Assembly: GCF_028502605.1 (NCBI RefSeq)
Contig: NC_079233.1
Location: 6,572,001 to 6,636,000, forward strand
Reading direction: 5' to 3'
Length of the DNA stretch: 64,000 nucleotides
DNA from: Trichoderma breve
Taxonomy: Eukaryota > Ascomycota > Sordariomycetes > Hypocreales > Hypocreaceae
A program made the position numbers and the translations under genes. Under the pieces are notes generated by a model that made no database searches, had not been told where the DNA came from, and saw only the letters and a program-made list of their open reading frames with translations. This document shows positions 22,427 to 33,460 of this stretch, piece by piece (positions within the stretch are counted from its first letter, which is position 1; the number at the start of each line of letters is the position of its first letter).

Positions 22427-24264
22427 ATGGCGGCCGATGAGGAACTGAAAGTGGATCGACCGAACGAGCAGTCAACTCCAGAATCGGGCGAAAGTACAAC
22501 AACCATCGATGCCGAACCGACGAACCAGATAGAGGCGGCCGGGGAGGATGTGGTAAAGGGGGATAAGGGAATCCGGAAGCACTTGATTGCCTTGAGCATC
22601 GTGCTATGCCAGCTTGTTGTGGTATGTGGGCATTGAGCAATTTTTACATACATGAGGGAATCTCTCGTTTTAACCCAAAGCGCTCCAGGCTCTTCCTTTC
22701 GGCTCTGGCCTTTTGGTCGCCTTTACGGTTCCAGCGGAGTTGGGGGCCGAAACTAACCTGGGTATCTGGATTGCTGCAGCGTACCCGTAAGAGCTGTCCC
22801 TTTACTCGTATCTGCCGTCGGGCCAAATACGCGTGTAACTGACAAGGAGGGTTATCTTCTTCCCCAACAGGTTAACTCAGGCGACTTTTGTTCTCATGGG
22901 TGGGCGGGTTGGCGCCGTACACGGACACAAAAAGATTCTAGTCATTGGCAGCATCATTTATATCCTGTTCAACCTGATTTGTGGGTTCATGCGGACGGTC
23001 GAGACCATCATCGTGATGCGGGCTCTTAGCGGCGTGGGAGCTGGCATAATCGTCCCGAACGCCATTGCCCTGCTCACCACATCGTTTCCTCCCGGCATGG
23101 GTCGCCTAATATGGGTAGGATTGTTTGGAGCCATGGCCCCTGTTGGCGCTGGTGGAGGTTCCGTGTTCCCTGGCTTCTTTGGCCAACTGCTACCTTGGTG
23201 GTGGCTCTTCTTCTTCTTGTATGTGAGAGACGGTGATGTGGAGAGGGATCCTGGTTTGACAATACGAGAAAGGCTAACAATAGGCGATCATGTAGTGCCA
23301 TTGCCGGAGCCGTGATTTTCGGAGCCGCTGCCATTATTGTACCGGCCGAAGAGGTTACAATGGACCCGAACGGCAAGGTCGACTATCTAGGTTCTTACTT
23401 GGGCGTCGGTGGCCTGATCTTGTTCAACTATTCCTGGACGTTAGTATCTGTCAAAACTGCAAACTCGATCTTGACAACATCTGCTAATGTCGATATAGCG
23501 AGGCCGCCATCAAAGGCTGGAGTGTCAGCTATGTCTACGTCCTCCTCATCCTTTCCGTGCTACACATAGCCCTCTTCTTAATATGGGAGGCCAAGTTTGC
23601 AAAGGAACCAATCCTGCCGTTTACTGTTTGGTCGGCGCCGTCTTTCAAGCCAATGCTGCTGTCGGCCTTCTTCACCTTTATGAGCACGGGCATTCTCCTA
23701 TACTACATCACACGATGGCACATTGAGATTCGCCATTTCTCCAACTTCCTCAACGCTGCCGGATTTGTGACGTTTACCGTCATGGCAACGATAGCATGCG
23801 GCGCGAGCGCGTTTAGCATTCGATATCTGCCTGCGCAGTTTGTCATGGCGATTGGGACAGTCGCGGCCCTTGTTGCAGGTATACTGCTGGCAACGATGCC
23901 AGCGCATCAGACTTACTGGCCACAGGAATTCCCGGCATTGTTCATTTTGGGATTTAGTCCGGATTTTATCTTTACTGCTGCTCAAATCATCACTAGTAAT
24001 GGTGTCAAACGGAGGCTCCAGGGCGTGGCTGGATCGCTCGTTGGAACGGTCCAGCTATACGGCTTGAGCACGGGTCTGGGATTCGCTGGTACTATTGAGC
24101 GTTACACGAACAAAAATGGGAGCGACCCGATTGGTGGCATAAGACATGCTTTGTGGTTCTCCGTTGCACTGGCTGGTGTAGCCACGCTGGTGTGTGTAAT
24201 TATTCGGATTCCCAAGGATGAGCGCGAGGGCTGGGACGAAGATGAGGAGCAGCCTCATGCGTAA
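22427..24264 (+). CDS. MFS transporter, drug:H+ antiporter type (aminotriazole-resistance-like)
   Basis: This is a plasma-membrane exporter of small molecules by family. Five exons (22427-22621, 22689-22786, 22871-23218, 23296-23439, 23499-24264) give 516 aa. Frame holds across four introns. After an acidic, hydrophilic N-terminus of ~45 residues, the protein has many hydrophobic helices. MGGRVGAVHGHKKILVIGS is a form of MFS motif A between helices 2 and 3. MRALSGVGAGIIVPNAIALLT is a typical helix-4 motif B region. WWWLFFF matches the helix-6 WRW/FF signature. A last helix lies near LWFSVALAGVATLVCVIIRI, followed by an acidic tail. The first acceptor is placed at the second possible AG (22688), because only that one keeps frame into ALPFGSGLL. 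Substrate is unknown. It sits just downstream of the bZIP gene. Confidence 0.85.
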
Positions 24265-25545
24265 TTTGCTTCGAAAGAAGTATCGTTATTTGGTCAATAA
24301 ATGGGCGATGATGGTTGACTCAACAACAAAAGCGAGATTTCGACAGAGTTTGTTGCCTTCGCTATTATCGATGTCGGCACGTTGATGCCCATCGTGATAC
24401 CTACTTACCTGTACCCATAGAAAAGGGATGGATATAAGGATAGACATGATCTAGATTGAACACGTATTAGCGATAACATAACATTATTTAATTTAATTTT
24501 GATAGAAGAAAACTCAAATTAGTTGATATTGCTTCTTATCTCTATAGTTACCTAGATATTAATTAAATGTGTATGGGCTTAGGTTGTTATCATCTTGCTA
24601 GAGTTTATATAGCGTCTCCAGCCCGCTAATAAAGGCTGTGGCTAAACTCTCACGACAGCGTCTTATTCGGGCCATTCATGACCGAATAAATCTAGATAGC
24701 AAAACTGGATCGTCGATACTATATCAATCAGCCAAGATATAGTCTAATTATATCTTCAAATCATTGATGCAAATGCGCATCTCGAATCCAACTTTTCCTT
24801 GCCCTGTGGCTAGTGTCTGGTCACCCAAACGCGCCACAGTCGTCATCCGCAGAGCTGATCCCCAAGCATGTGACGTGACCTATTAATGCTATCGCAGCCT
24901 TGGGCCATCGTTTCTTCCAAGACTCCAGCACATAACTTTTCACGTCGTCGATATATATCCAACACGATATTTTCTTGACTCTCGTTCACCACGCCCTTGG
25001 ATTCGACTATTATCATCTTGGGACTGTAAGGGACACATGTGGCTGCGACATTGCGACGTCGCTCACGTGCAGATAAGGATAAGCAACCGCTCCGAAGTCT
25101 GGACACTTCACAAGCTTTTGGTTTGTCATACGAGCTAAAAAATCATATCGGGGTAGTGGGCAAGGGAAATCGGAGCTGCTCTGGCTCGCGCTTTTTGCAG
25201 ACGAACAAACGACTCGGGGAGAAGAAGAAGAAGAAGAACCAAAAAGGGGGACGCCTTGCGCTCTTTTTTGCATCTCCCACCTCCTGGACAAAAAGGACGA
25301 CAGTGCAAACGGCAAGCCGGGCAAGACAGATGAGTAGCCGCTGGTGAGGGAGCGATTCCGGGCGACTGCATCTCGGGGATTGTCATCTTCGCATCGCGGC
25401 GGCCACCGAAAACCGGGGAAGGGAAGCGGTGCGTTTCGTTTGCTGGCTCTTCCTTTGGATTTCCGCAGCGACAGATAGAAAGGATACAACAAGAGCATCG
25501 CGCTTCGTTCCCCCCGCGGCGAGACTGTCGCCCCCCGCCGCACTC
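24265..25545. promoter_or_regulatory. Region between the MFS gene and ICE2
   Basis: No convincing gene. The left half is AT-rich (about 24440-24600), the right half GC-richer and presumably the ICE2 promoter and leader. The open frame that extends upstream of the ICE2 ATG from 25429 has no upstream ATG of its own in good context. Confidence 0.4.
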
Positions 25546-26914
25546 ATGTGGTGGCCATTCAGCATCTTCTTCAGCAGCATCTTCCTCTTCGCCATCGTCC
25601 TGTCCATCCCCGTTGCCTTCGATGTGGGCGGGCGAGACAGCGGGCTGGCCTACAGCCTGAGCCTGTCCATCTTCTACATCTTCTACTCGGCCATCCGACT
25701 GGCCACGCCCGAGACTTCGCGCATCCGATGGACCATTGTATCGCTGCTGAGGCTGGCGCAATGGTTCGTCATCCCGTCGCTGCTAATCTGGGCGCTGGGC
25801 AAGTTCGCCGTGGACGCCGACGACGCGAGCTGGGTGGAGAGGACCTTTGACGGCGTCTTCCACTCCAAGAGCACAAGCTGGACCGAGTGGATGTTTGGCA
25901 AGGAGGGCGTGCTGGAGACGGTTATGCTGGGCTCGTGGGATAATGTGCTGCGCTATTCGGGCCCCGTCTTCCAGCTGCTCGAGGGCTTCTGCACACTGCT
26001 CGTGATCCAGGCAGCGGGACAGATTACTCGATGGCTGGTCAACAGAGGGAGGAGCGATACCTGGGTGGTGAGTGCGATCCCGTGAAAAAGAAACTGATAA
26101 CGCCATCATGTCGGTAGCTAACTGTCGCATCTTGCAGATCTTCTTGCTTGCGTTTTCCGGCTCCATCATTGCCAGCGCTGTCTATTTCCTGTGGCGTGTT
26201 GCTCAGTTCCCCCAAATCAGCAACATTGATGCCACGCTCATTGGTGCCACCATGACCACGGCCGTGTTTCTTTGCGCCTACGGCATTGGCAGCGGTCGCG
26301 GCAGCCCTGTCGAATCATCGCTTCTCTTTGCTTACGTCGTGCTCTGTGTCTACCAGATCTTTACCGACTACCTCCCTTCCGACGGCACCTATTCGGCCGA
26401 GGACCAGGCATCATCTCAGCCAGAAATCCCCCCGCTGCCTCCCATCATCATGGCCTCGTACTCAACCTTGCTTCACATAGTTAGCACTCTCCCTGGCGCT
26501 CTTCACTCTTCGCTCGCCCTATTGTACGCCGCTTTCCAGACTATTACGCCGTCCGTCATCATCTCCCTCGCATACCGTCTCTTCGTCTTCTACTGCGCCA
26601 CTCGCATCATTCCTTCGGTGCGGGACCTGGGTGCCCGAGCCATGCTGCACGAGCCTGACTGGGATGAGTCAGAAGCGGCGTCAATGTTCCTCAGCATTCT
26701 CAGCTACTTTTCACCGACAATTTTGATAGCTGTCTACACCAGCCTGCTGTTACAACATTTTTCGACCAGCGAGGGGCCAGATGGATGGACACTCAGGGGC
26801 GGAGACGTGGGCGGCAGCACTTGGCGATGGATCAACGTGGGACTGACAATGGTCCTGTACGGTATAGAACTCACGCTCAGCACAGACGACCAGGATCATT
26901 GGAAGGTGGATTGA
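25546..26914 (+). CDS. ICE2: ICE2-family endoplasmic reticulum membrane protein
   Basis: Yeast Ice2 is a polytopic ER protein needed for cortical ER inheritance and for linking lipid droplets to membrane phospholipid synthesis. Two exons (25546-26067 and 26138-26914) give 432 aa. The protein starts MWWPFSIFFSSIFLFAIVLS, a signal-anchor-like helix. About eight hydrophobic segments follow, at roughly residues 3-22, 35-52, 65-85, 140-160, 175-195, 210-228, 235-255 and later. Family-like blocks include IPVAFDVGGRDSGLAYSLSL, FYIFYSAIR and the C-terminal TWRWINVGLTMVLYGIELTL. The length is in the normal range for filamentous fungi. The GTGAGT donor and CAG acceptor keep phase 0. The upstream extension of the open frame is not used, since the hydrophobic start at 25546 fits the family. 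Confidence 0.88.
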
Positions 26915-27633
26915 AGTGGCACAGGAGAAAATAAAAGGAGAAATCAAAACAGGAGAAGGAACGCGGCTTGAACCACAGTTGGCCGTTTGACCGATGGGAA
27001 AAAGAAGGGGATTACCACCAATCGCCATGGAAAGAGGGTATCACCTACAAAGAGCGAATCAGGGGCGGATTACTGCATGTACGGAAGTGGAAACATGCGA
27101 AATGTCTGCTTCGCCACGAGAAACGAGATGTTGCACCTTGACTTCTGCAGTTCGTCAGTTCAGCTACTACCTTTCTTGCAAGGGAGGAGCATATAGAGCG
27201 AGCAAATCCTTTTACGATGCTCTTGTTATCTTGTTAGACAGCACTATATGAATACCTTATTTGAAGCTGCTATTTTGTTACAGGATCTGTATGTTAGACG
27301 TATTAGTGACTGTTTGTCGTCCTGATTTGGTCTGCCGAGGTTCACCGGGATTGCGAGGGATTGCGATTAATGTATTTTATCTAGGCTAAGCTAGACGGTA
27401 TGGAGATGCAGTTGCCAAGTTGGGCACTATTTCGTGATGGAGAATGCAATTAACTAGCCCAAAAGTGGGCTAAAGCCATCGGTTAACTCAATTGATCAAC
27501 ATTCATCCATCGATCTGTTCCTCTTCTTACAAGACGCAACTTACACCCCATTTCTCACTCGTCATCTCTCTTTTTCTTTTTATCTCCCTTTTATCCATCT
27601 TAACTCTTCAATCTCCCTCAAACTTACACCAAA
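26915..27633. other. Intergenic, no gene seen
   Basis: This lies between ICE2 and the hydrolase gene, which are on the same strand. The last ~130 bases before the ATG at 27634 are C/T-rich, as expected for a fungal leader. Nothing else was noticed. Confidence 0.4.
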
Positions 27634-28731
27634 ATGGCTTCCAAAGAACGCCAATACGCAACAAAGGGCCTCCCGCCCCCTCCCAATGTCTCTGTAGTCA
27701 CCAAGCCCATGGCTGGCCTCCTAGTCGACATCTACGGCTTACAAGAGCTCCCCCCAGCTCCCGCACCAGTAACTTGCCTGTGGCTTCTCCATCCCCGGAC
27801 GCGGTCCAAGGCCGTCATGAACGACATTGCGCGGCGGGCCGTGCATTCTTGGAACCAGAGCCCGAAGCAGAAGCAGCGGGGGCTCGTGGCGCTGGTGTTT
27901 GACATGCCTAATCACGGGACGAGGATGGTTAGCGAGTTGGCGAACAAGGCGTGGGATGAGGGCAATGAGCAGCATGCGATTGATATGCTGGGCTTGGTTA
28001 AGGCGGGTGCGGGGGATGCGAGTGGGTTGATGGACCTGGTGGCGGGGTATCTGGGGAGGGAGACGGATGCTCATGTGTGTTTGGGGTGGAGTTTGGGAGG
28101 GCATGCGGCGTGGCAGGCGTGGTTTGGGGAGGAGAGGATGGATGCTGCTGTGGTGGTTGTTGGATGTCCTGATCTTGCGGGTGAGTGAAGTCTTGAGTGA
28201 AGTCTTTTGTGTGGAAACGGAATGGAGGAGATGTACAAGCTTTGAGATGCTAACACGATGGAAATAGGCTTGCTGGGAAGTCGTGCTGCGGCATCCAAGT
28301 TGGAACATGGTGAGGGAGGTTTCTTGGGGAGCAAGTATTTCCCACCGGACACCATTGCTACTATTCGGAAGAGCGATCCCAAGGGCATCCTCTTCGGGAC
28401 GAATCCCATTCCCTCACTTCCCCTATCATCAGCTGAGCAGGACCGGCTGCGCAAGATCTTGGACGGCCGCGTTCGGGGGAAGAAGTTGCTTTTGTGCTCG
28501 GGAGGGGCTGATGATCTGGTGCCGTATGCGCAGGGGGAGCCATTTATTCGGGTGTTGAAGGATGCGGTGGACGGGTGGTATGCTGACGGGAGCGTGGAGG
28601 TGGATAATCGGGTGTATGAGGGCGTGGGACATAGGTTTGCGGCGGATATGGTGACTGATGCGGTTGGTTTTTTGATGAGGGTTGTTGCGGAGGGGCCGAG
28701 GCAGAAGAGTGAGAGTAGAGCGAAGATGTAG
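27634..28731 (+). CDS. Alpha/beta hydrolase-fold protein
   Basis: This is a probable serine hydrolase of unknown substrate, cytosolic as no signal peptide is visible. Two exons (27634-28180 and 28268-28731) give 336 aa. The splice joins DLAG to LLGSRAAAS. VCLGWSLGGHAAW carries the G-x-S-x-G nucleophile elbow with Ser153. The charge-relay Asp is likely in GGADDLVPY, and the His in the late EGVGHRFAADM block. FDMPNHGTR after a central beta strand fits the oxyanion-side loop. The order of strand, elbow, Asp and His is canonical. The 3' half of the gene is markedly richer in G than its neighbours. It could be an esterase, thioesterase or dipeptidyl-peptidase-like enzyme; the sequence does not decide. 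Confidence 0.8.
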
Positions 28732-29240
28732 ATGTGGAATGTGAGTTGCTACTTGATGCTTGAAGTCATGATTATACCGGATAGACGTGAGTTGAGTGAC
28801 TTGGGGAATGTCTTAGTATTGTTGTTTCTGGAAAGATTCTAGGTGCCAGAGATGGATTTACTTCTATACTACTAGGTAGATCTATCCATCTCTAGTAGAT
28901 CTATCCATGACCAACAGATCTGTCCTATCTACATGTACTTGAGACGAACACACTCCCGAGTGACTGATGTGTTCATTACCCAGATCCTGATAGTACATCA
29001 AATTCCCCGGACATTGGATTGGGTGTCATTGGAAGCCTTTTCTTCTTCTTGATTACTGCTTTCCACCTCAACCTTCCCCATCCATTGATGTATTAGGGCG
29101 TTCTGGTTTTCCTGCCAGTTATCGAGATGAGCATCGCCATCGACGCCATCATTATCATCACAATCCTCGTTATCCTCATGTCCTTCATCATCACCAGAAT
29201 ACTCTTCCTCATCATCGTACAACTCATCTTCAGGCTCTCG
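28732..29240. other. 3' region shared by the hydrolase and HNH copy 1, with relic acidic tail
   Basis: Positions 29240-28998 on the minus strand stay open in the same frame as HNH copy 1 after its stop codon. They would encode ~80 acidic residues (DDEEEY, EDNEDCDDND and similar). The paralog at 35.7-37.2 kb still has such a tail inside its coding sequence. A 19-bp-period duplication of GTAGATCTATCCAT lies at 28876-28889 and 28895-28908. Confidence 0.6.
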
Positions 29241-30614
29241 CTATGCGCCACAAATCGCAGCAACACGACGAAGATCCCATGACAGCTGGAGAAGATCGAA
29301 GTTTGGGAGATAGCTTTCGTCTACCCAATCCCAAAAAGTGAAAGTATATCCTGTTCTTAGCGGAACACCCGAAGACCGATAAACACCAGTCATCCAACTG
29401 GGGAAACTACCAACTCGCCTCGTTAAATCGTCGAAACAGACACCACGTATGCTCGTATCTGGCGTCGACCGGCTTGGCTCGATCCAGTGAAGCTGCACAC
29501 AGACTGTACCGCCTTCCATCACCCATAATGGTTTGAGCGCCATGCCGCCATTGTTGAACCACCAGTGCAGTTGACGATTGAGCGAGAGCAGATTCTGAGG
29601 GGACTCGCTAATGTTTTGATCCCCAGCCATCAATGCTGAGAGCCGAGCAGCCGAATCAGTGCCCCAAAAGATGTCGATCATGGCCGTGATGCTGGATAGA
29701 TTCGAACCATCCAGGGGGAAAATATGAGCCATGGCAGGGTTTGGCTGGACGCTAAGGCAACAAACTTTGCGATCCCGGTACCTGCACTATTGGACGTTAG
29801 AAGGACGTTGTTGAATGATGGGCTGGGAAAGCCTGTTGAAGCACTTACGAGTCTTGCAGCCCATGCTGCTCTCTCATCAGCCAGGCCTTGTGCTTGTGGG
29901 TTCGAAGATGGCAGGTTGAGAAGTTTTGAGGTGAGCGATGAGACGGGAGCACCTCTTGGGTCAGATGAAAGGCTTTCCTGAGAGAGACGCCGCGTTTTTG
30001 TCGGCACTTCTTGAACGGATGAGTCTTGAGGATGGTAGCCCGTGCCAGCACTCCCTGATCGTCGCACTTCTTTATTCGCAACTAAAGAGGATTATTGTTA
30101 GTAGGCGACGTTTCTTCCCATATCCATCCACAAGGTTCTCAGAGACGGAGTCACGCGCTAGAAGCAGGACTCGGGAAGACATACATGCTTGAATACCGGC
30201 CAGACTTATTTCCCGCCACTGGGTGAGCATGGTTTTGACAGCAGTTTGGTCGTTATCGCGATGGCTCATCTCCAGCATCTCGACTTTGGACTGTAAATTG
30301 TCGACTGGGGCGACCATCAAGACCGCAAATAGCGCCATGTGAATGTCGTAGCTTGGATCGACCTCGTGCGCAATCTGTGTAATTTTTTCCAGCAGCTGTT
30401 GCCGAATCACTCGTTCGCTAATGTAGGGTGAAACGGGCTCTTTAGGGGCATCTCGGGCGTCAACAGGACCGAGAATATCAGGACAATTCTCGACTGCATA
30501 GAGGAACCTCTCGAGCTGCCAATTGTCTTCTAGTTTTAATAGTCGCTGTACTTGATCCTCGTCCAGGAACCCTGCTAAATCGCGTATCTTTCTCTCAAAC
30601 GAAGATGAAGCCAT
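29241..30614 (-). CDS. Fungal HNH-nuclease-like protein, copy 1 (HNH residues intact, tail truncated)
   Basis: Three exons (30614-30185, 30081-29849, 29786-29241) give 402 aa. Residues 1-143 are a helical N-terminal module shared with the copy at 35665. Residues 144-221 form an S/T/Q-rich linker. The HNH-like domain starts with CRYRDRKVCCL and MAHIFP (His242). The asparagine of SPQNLLSLNRQL is Asn286, and His295 follows in LHWWF. This spacing fits the fungal HNH nuclease domain family, whose members carry RDxxxC, AHIFP and NxxxLxxxxHxxxD/W signatures. The stop at 29243-29241 is a TAG that falls where the paralog continues into an acidic tail. A nuclease function is inference from the motif. 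A TATA box lies at 30698-30693. The paralog is 5 kb away in inverted orientation. Confidence 0.72.
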
Positions 30615-30692
30615 GATGCCTGTCTTCTTTTTGGTGGGTTTTAGTTGGTTTGCAGTAATGATTAAGAAAGGCTGGAGAGGGCAGAAGCTGAA

Positions 30693-30698
30693 TTTATA
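30693..30698 (-). promoter_or_regulatory. TATA box of HNH copy 1
   Basis: TATAAA on the minus strand, about 80 bases upstream of the ATG at 30614. Confidence 0.5.
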
Positions 30699-31555
30699 GC
30701 AGAGAATTAAGATTTGCCCCAGCAATGAAACCTTGAACTCGGCCTGTGATGTATCATTGTACTCTCGTCAACGCCACTCAAACTCACTCACATCAATCGA
30801 CAAACCTACATACACTCGCACTGAACCATGATACCAGGTGGGTTGAAACAGACGGTGATTGCTTCTTCTTAACTTCTCAATGAACCGATAAGCCCGCTCT
30901 GTATTATAACTGCGGAAATATCCAATCCGGGTTATACTTTTTTTTCCCCGGGTCCATTCTAGCTTCAGGGTTGAATAGATACCAAGTAGCACCATCAACA
31001 CTGTTAGTTTGATCGCGTTCAGCCAATGCCCTGTTAACACTGACTACTACAGTCAAACTTACATTCGCAAACCGACCCTAATTGCTAACAAGATGCCTCC
31101 TATTCCAGCCAAATGAAGACATTGTGGCATATATGACTCCCTAGTAGGTATATTATTGCTAATTACGCCACACAGAGGTAATGTCAACCCAGGGCTTGCT
31201 ACCTTCACTCTTCTCCTAGTACGCCTGCTTGCCACTCCCAGATAATTTCAGCTTCCTGTTTTCTCCAAAACCACAGTACAAGCTTATGGCTGTGATGTCA
31301 AACAAACGTGGCCAATGCTCCCCCTTCTCCGAATACCTAACGTAATAGAATGCGGGCCCCCTTGTCCGCTGCCATCAGTAGCCGCAATACGACATTCACT
31401 TTGGCTGGTGAGCAGTGTACTTTGCTCGTAAGACTATCTTATCCTTATAGCAATAGCAATCCCTACTAGTCCTACTCCGTACAACACTAAGAGATGTGAG
31501 GGTCTTTAAATAATACTAAAGCTCAATAGAATGACTAGACCGAAGTCCAAACATG

Positions 31556-31665
31556 ACGGAAAGATTACGCGACAGTAGCCGCTAATATATATATATCAGA
31601 AGCGTATAGCACCAAACACTGCGGAAAGGATACGTAATAGTAGCCGCTAGTATATATATCTTCGA
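31556..31665. repeat. Two diverged ~40-bp direct repeats with transition differences
   Basis: Both copies read approximately CGGAAAG(A/G)(T)TACG...AGTAGCCGCTA(A/G)TATATATAT. They lie about 64 bp apart. Several differences are C/T or G/A (for example GCGACAG against GTAATAG), the pattern left by repeat-induced point mutation. Confidence 0.55.
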
Positions 31666-32021
31666 GTAACCCATTGCCATGAGCTGAAATTTGTCTAGCT
31701 CTTATTTGATGCATATTTTTTGGGTTCTAAGAAGGATCAGCGAAGAGATCAATTAAGCTCGTGTATGAGTTCTAATAAAAGCCCGAAGCGGAGGAAGTTA
31801 TTTACATCGACTCTTGTTTCAGTCTAGACCCACGCTCCGTATTTCACGGCGAACTTCAAATCGGCGAATTTCCCTGCTTGACCGACCGGCTTTCGGCATA
31901 CAACCTGTGACGGGAGAAAGTGGTGACGCCTGGACGCTTGTCTCCCTTCCTCGAAGTGGCACTAAGGCCGTCTGAAAATCTCTCCACAGACCTCGTCTAA
32001 AGAGATATACCTAAATTTATG

Positions 32022-32060
32022 CTTGATCTAAGCTGAAACAGAAGCGGAGGAGAGCTAAAT
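32022..32060 (-). pseudogene. Possible fragment related to the U2 snRNA 5' end
   Basis: On the plus strand CTTGATCTAAGC at 32022-32033 and GAGAGCTAAA at 32050-32059 match, in the same order, two blocks of the U2 5' domain at 12303-12314 and 12327-12336. The bases between differ in length and sequence. Downstream similarity is weak, so this could be chance. Confidence 0.25.
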
Positions 32061-32595
32061 TAGAGCGGACAACCACGCCGTCGAAGCCGACCTACAAAGC
32101 GGTACCGCCACGTATTGGGTGCAAGAAGATATCCCTGGGCTATATAGGGAGATATACAAAGTAAAGAGTCTCATGTATACCAGAAGTATAAGACAATGCT
32201 AGAACGAGACGGCAATGTCGACTCCAAAATCTCTACTGGCATTTCAGAAAGGAGGAATCACCTAACCAACCTTTCAGGGGTGGTTACCTAAGAACTTCTC
32301 CTCTGACCAAATGCTCTATGGGCTAAGGATTAACAAGAAGAGTAGTCGAACTTATCCAAGCTAACGGATTAAATGCCTAACTCGGGTCATATGTAAGTCA
32401 TTCTCAGCGTCATCTGAATGGGAAGTAATTAGGACGGAAGCAAATACGTAACAGTTATCAGCTACGGCCATAGCTTTTATACCCTCGCGATGCCCGTTGT
32501 TTTTCTTCTTCTGCTCCAGCAACATTAGATCGATAAGCTACTACCATCAAACTACTTCAACCAATTTCCATCCTTCTTGTCACACGCTCCTAAAA

Positions 32596-33012
32596 ATGAA
32601 GTTTCTCTCGCCTTCCGCTCTCGTCCTGTCGCTATGGGCCGCGGGTTTTGCCTCTGCAGATTTCCACATCGTCGAAATGCCGGGCACCACGGAAAAGCTG
32701 GCAGTTCCGTCGAATAAATACAACTGCGGTGGAATTCAATATGCCCTCGATAATAACAACAAGCTCAAGGGTGCTATTGGCTCATCCTTCATGTCGATGC
32801 ATGGCGCCAATCTCTGCGGGGCCAAGAATCTCGACTTTTACAAGCAGTCTGATGGAACGTACGTGTTTTATATTCACAATGGAGACGGTTCGGCACAGGG
32901 CCAGTGCTTTCATAATGAATCTTCGAGGGGGAAGATTGGGGCTTGCGGCCGCGGCCGTGGAGATGTGTATGCAGAGAAGTTTGTTTGCTACACCTATTTT
33001 TGTAATAAATGA
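32596..33012 (+). CDS. Small secreted cysteine-rich protein
   Basis: No known family is recognised. The single exon gives 138 aa. The first ~20 residues (MKFLSPSALVLSLWAAGFAS, then ADF) are a classic signal peptide with a cleavage site near SA-DF. The mature part of ~117 residues has exactly six cysteines (44, 74, 104, 117, 131, 136), which could make three disulfide bonds. There is one N-glycosylation sequon (NES at 107-109) and a short GRGRGD stretch. Size, signal peptide and even cysteine count are typical of secreted effector-like or antimicrobial proteins of plant- or fungus-interacting ascomycetes; that role is inference. It lies inside the HNH-flanked island. The ATG at 32596 is chosen over the open frame upstream because it starts the signal peptide. 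Confidence 0.75.
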   Translation: MKFLSPSALVLSLWAAGFASADFHIVEMPGTTEKLAVPSNKYNCGGIQYALDNNNKLKGAIGSSFMSMHGANLCGAKNLDFYKQSDGTYVFYIHNGDGSAQGQCFHNESSRGKIGACGRGRGDVYAEKFVCYTYFCNK

Positions 33013-33460
33013 GCTGTCAAGGACAGCCAGGAGATGTTATGATGCAACGCATTTACGGGCGCAACAACAGGCCTATCGAATAGACATCATGGATAAGTAG
33101 CGGACATCTGATTCTTCCATACCTGCAGCTATATATCGCTATTGTCTTTGCCTATCTCTACTATCGCTACCTACGTCTAGTATCCGATACTATTGCTACC
33201 GCTGTATTGAAATGAAGTATTAAAAATGTGGGTTGAAAGAGCTGTTTTGAAAACAGCTTCTTGTGATTCGGTCTGTATAAATTTGATGTAGATCATGTCC
33301 AGCATGTCGGATGCTCTATGCAGAGTGAGGTGGAACAAGCGCCGCTTCTCGTACATAATCGGGGAGTGGATTTACCTTCTACAATAATCTACATGTACAT
33401 GTAATCAACGCTACCTTCTCCCAAGGCCCCAATTCAAATCCAATCAATTTGCCATTCACA
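33013..33460. other. Intergenic, no gene seen
   Basis: This lies between the secreted-protein gene and the DUF218 gene on the same strand. Low-complexity CTATCGCTA-like runs occur at 33130-33200. It should hold the 3' untranslated region of the first gene and the promoter of the second. Confidence 0.4.

Larger units (their letters stand above)
30699..32595. other. AT-rich region with degenerate repeats, no gene
   Basis: No full gene is visible. A 90-residue minus-strand frame at 31040-30768 lacks an ATG near its start. Two imperfect ~40-bp copies lie at 31556-31600 and 31620-31665 (listed separately). A U2-like fragment lies at 32022-32060. The right end holds the promoter of the secreted-protein gene, with a TTTATA element at about 32476-32481. 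Confidence 0.5.

Noticed and set aside
25135..25761. 208-codon minus frame over the ICE2 start
   Set aside because: It overlaps the well-supported ICE2 coding sequence and has a low-complexity composition.
30768..31040. 90-codon minus frame upstream of HNH copy 1
   Set aside because: It starts at GTG, the first ATG is internal, and no motif or splice partner was found; kept only as a possibility.
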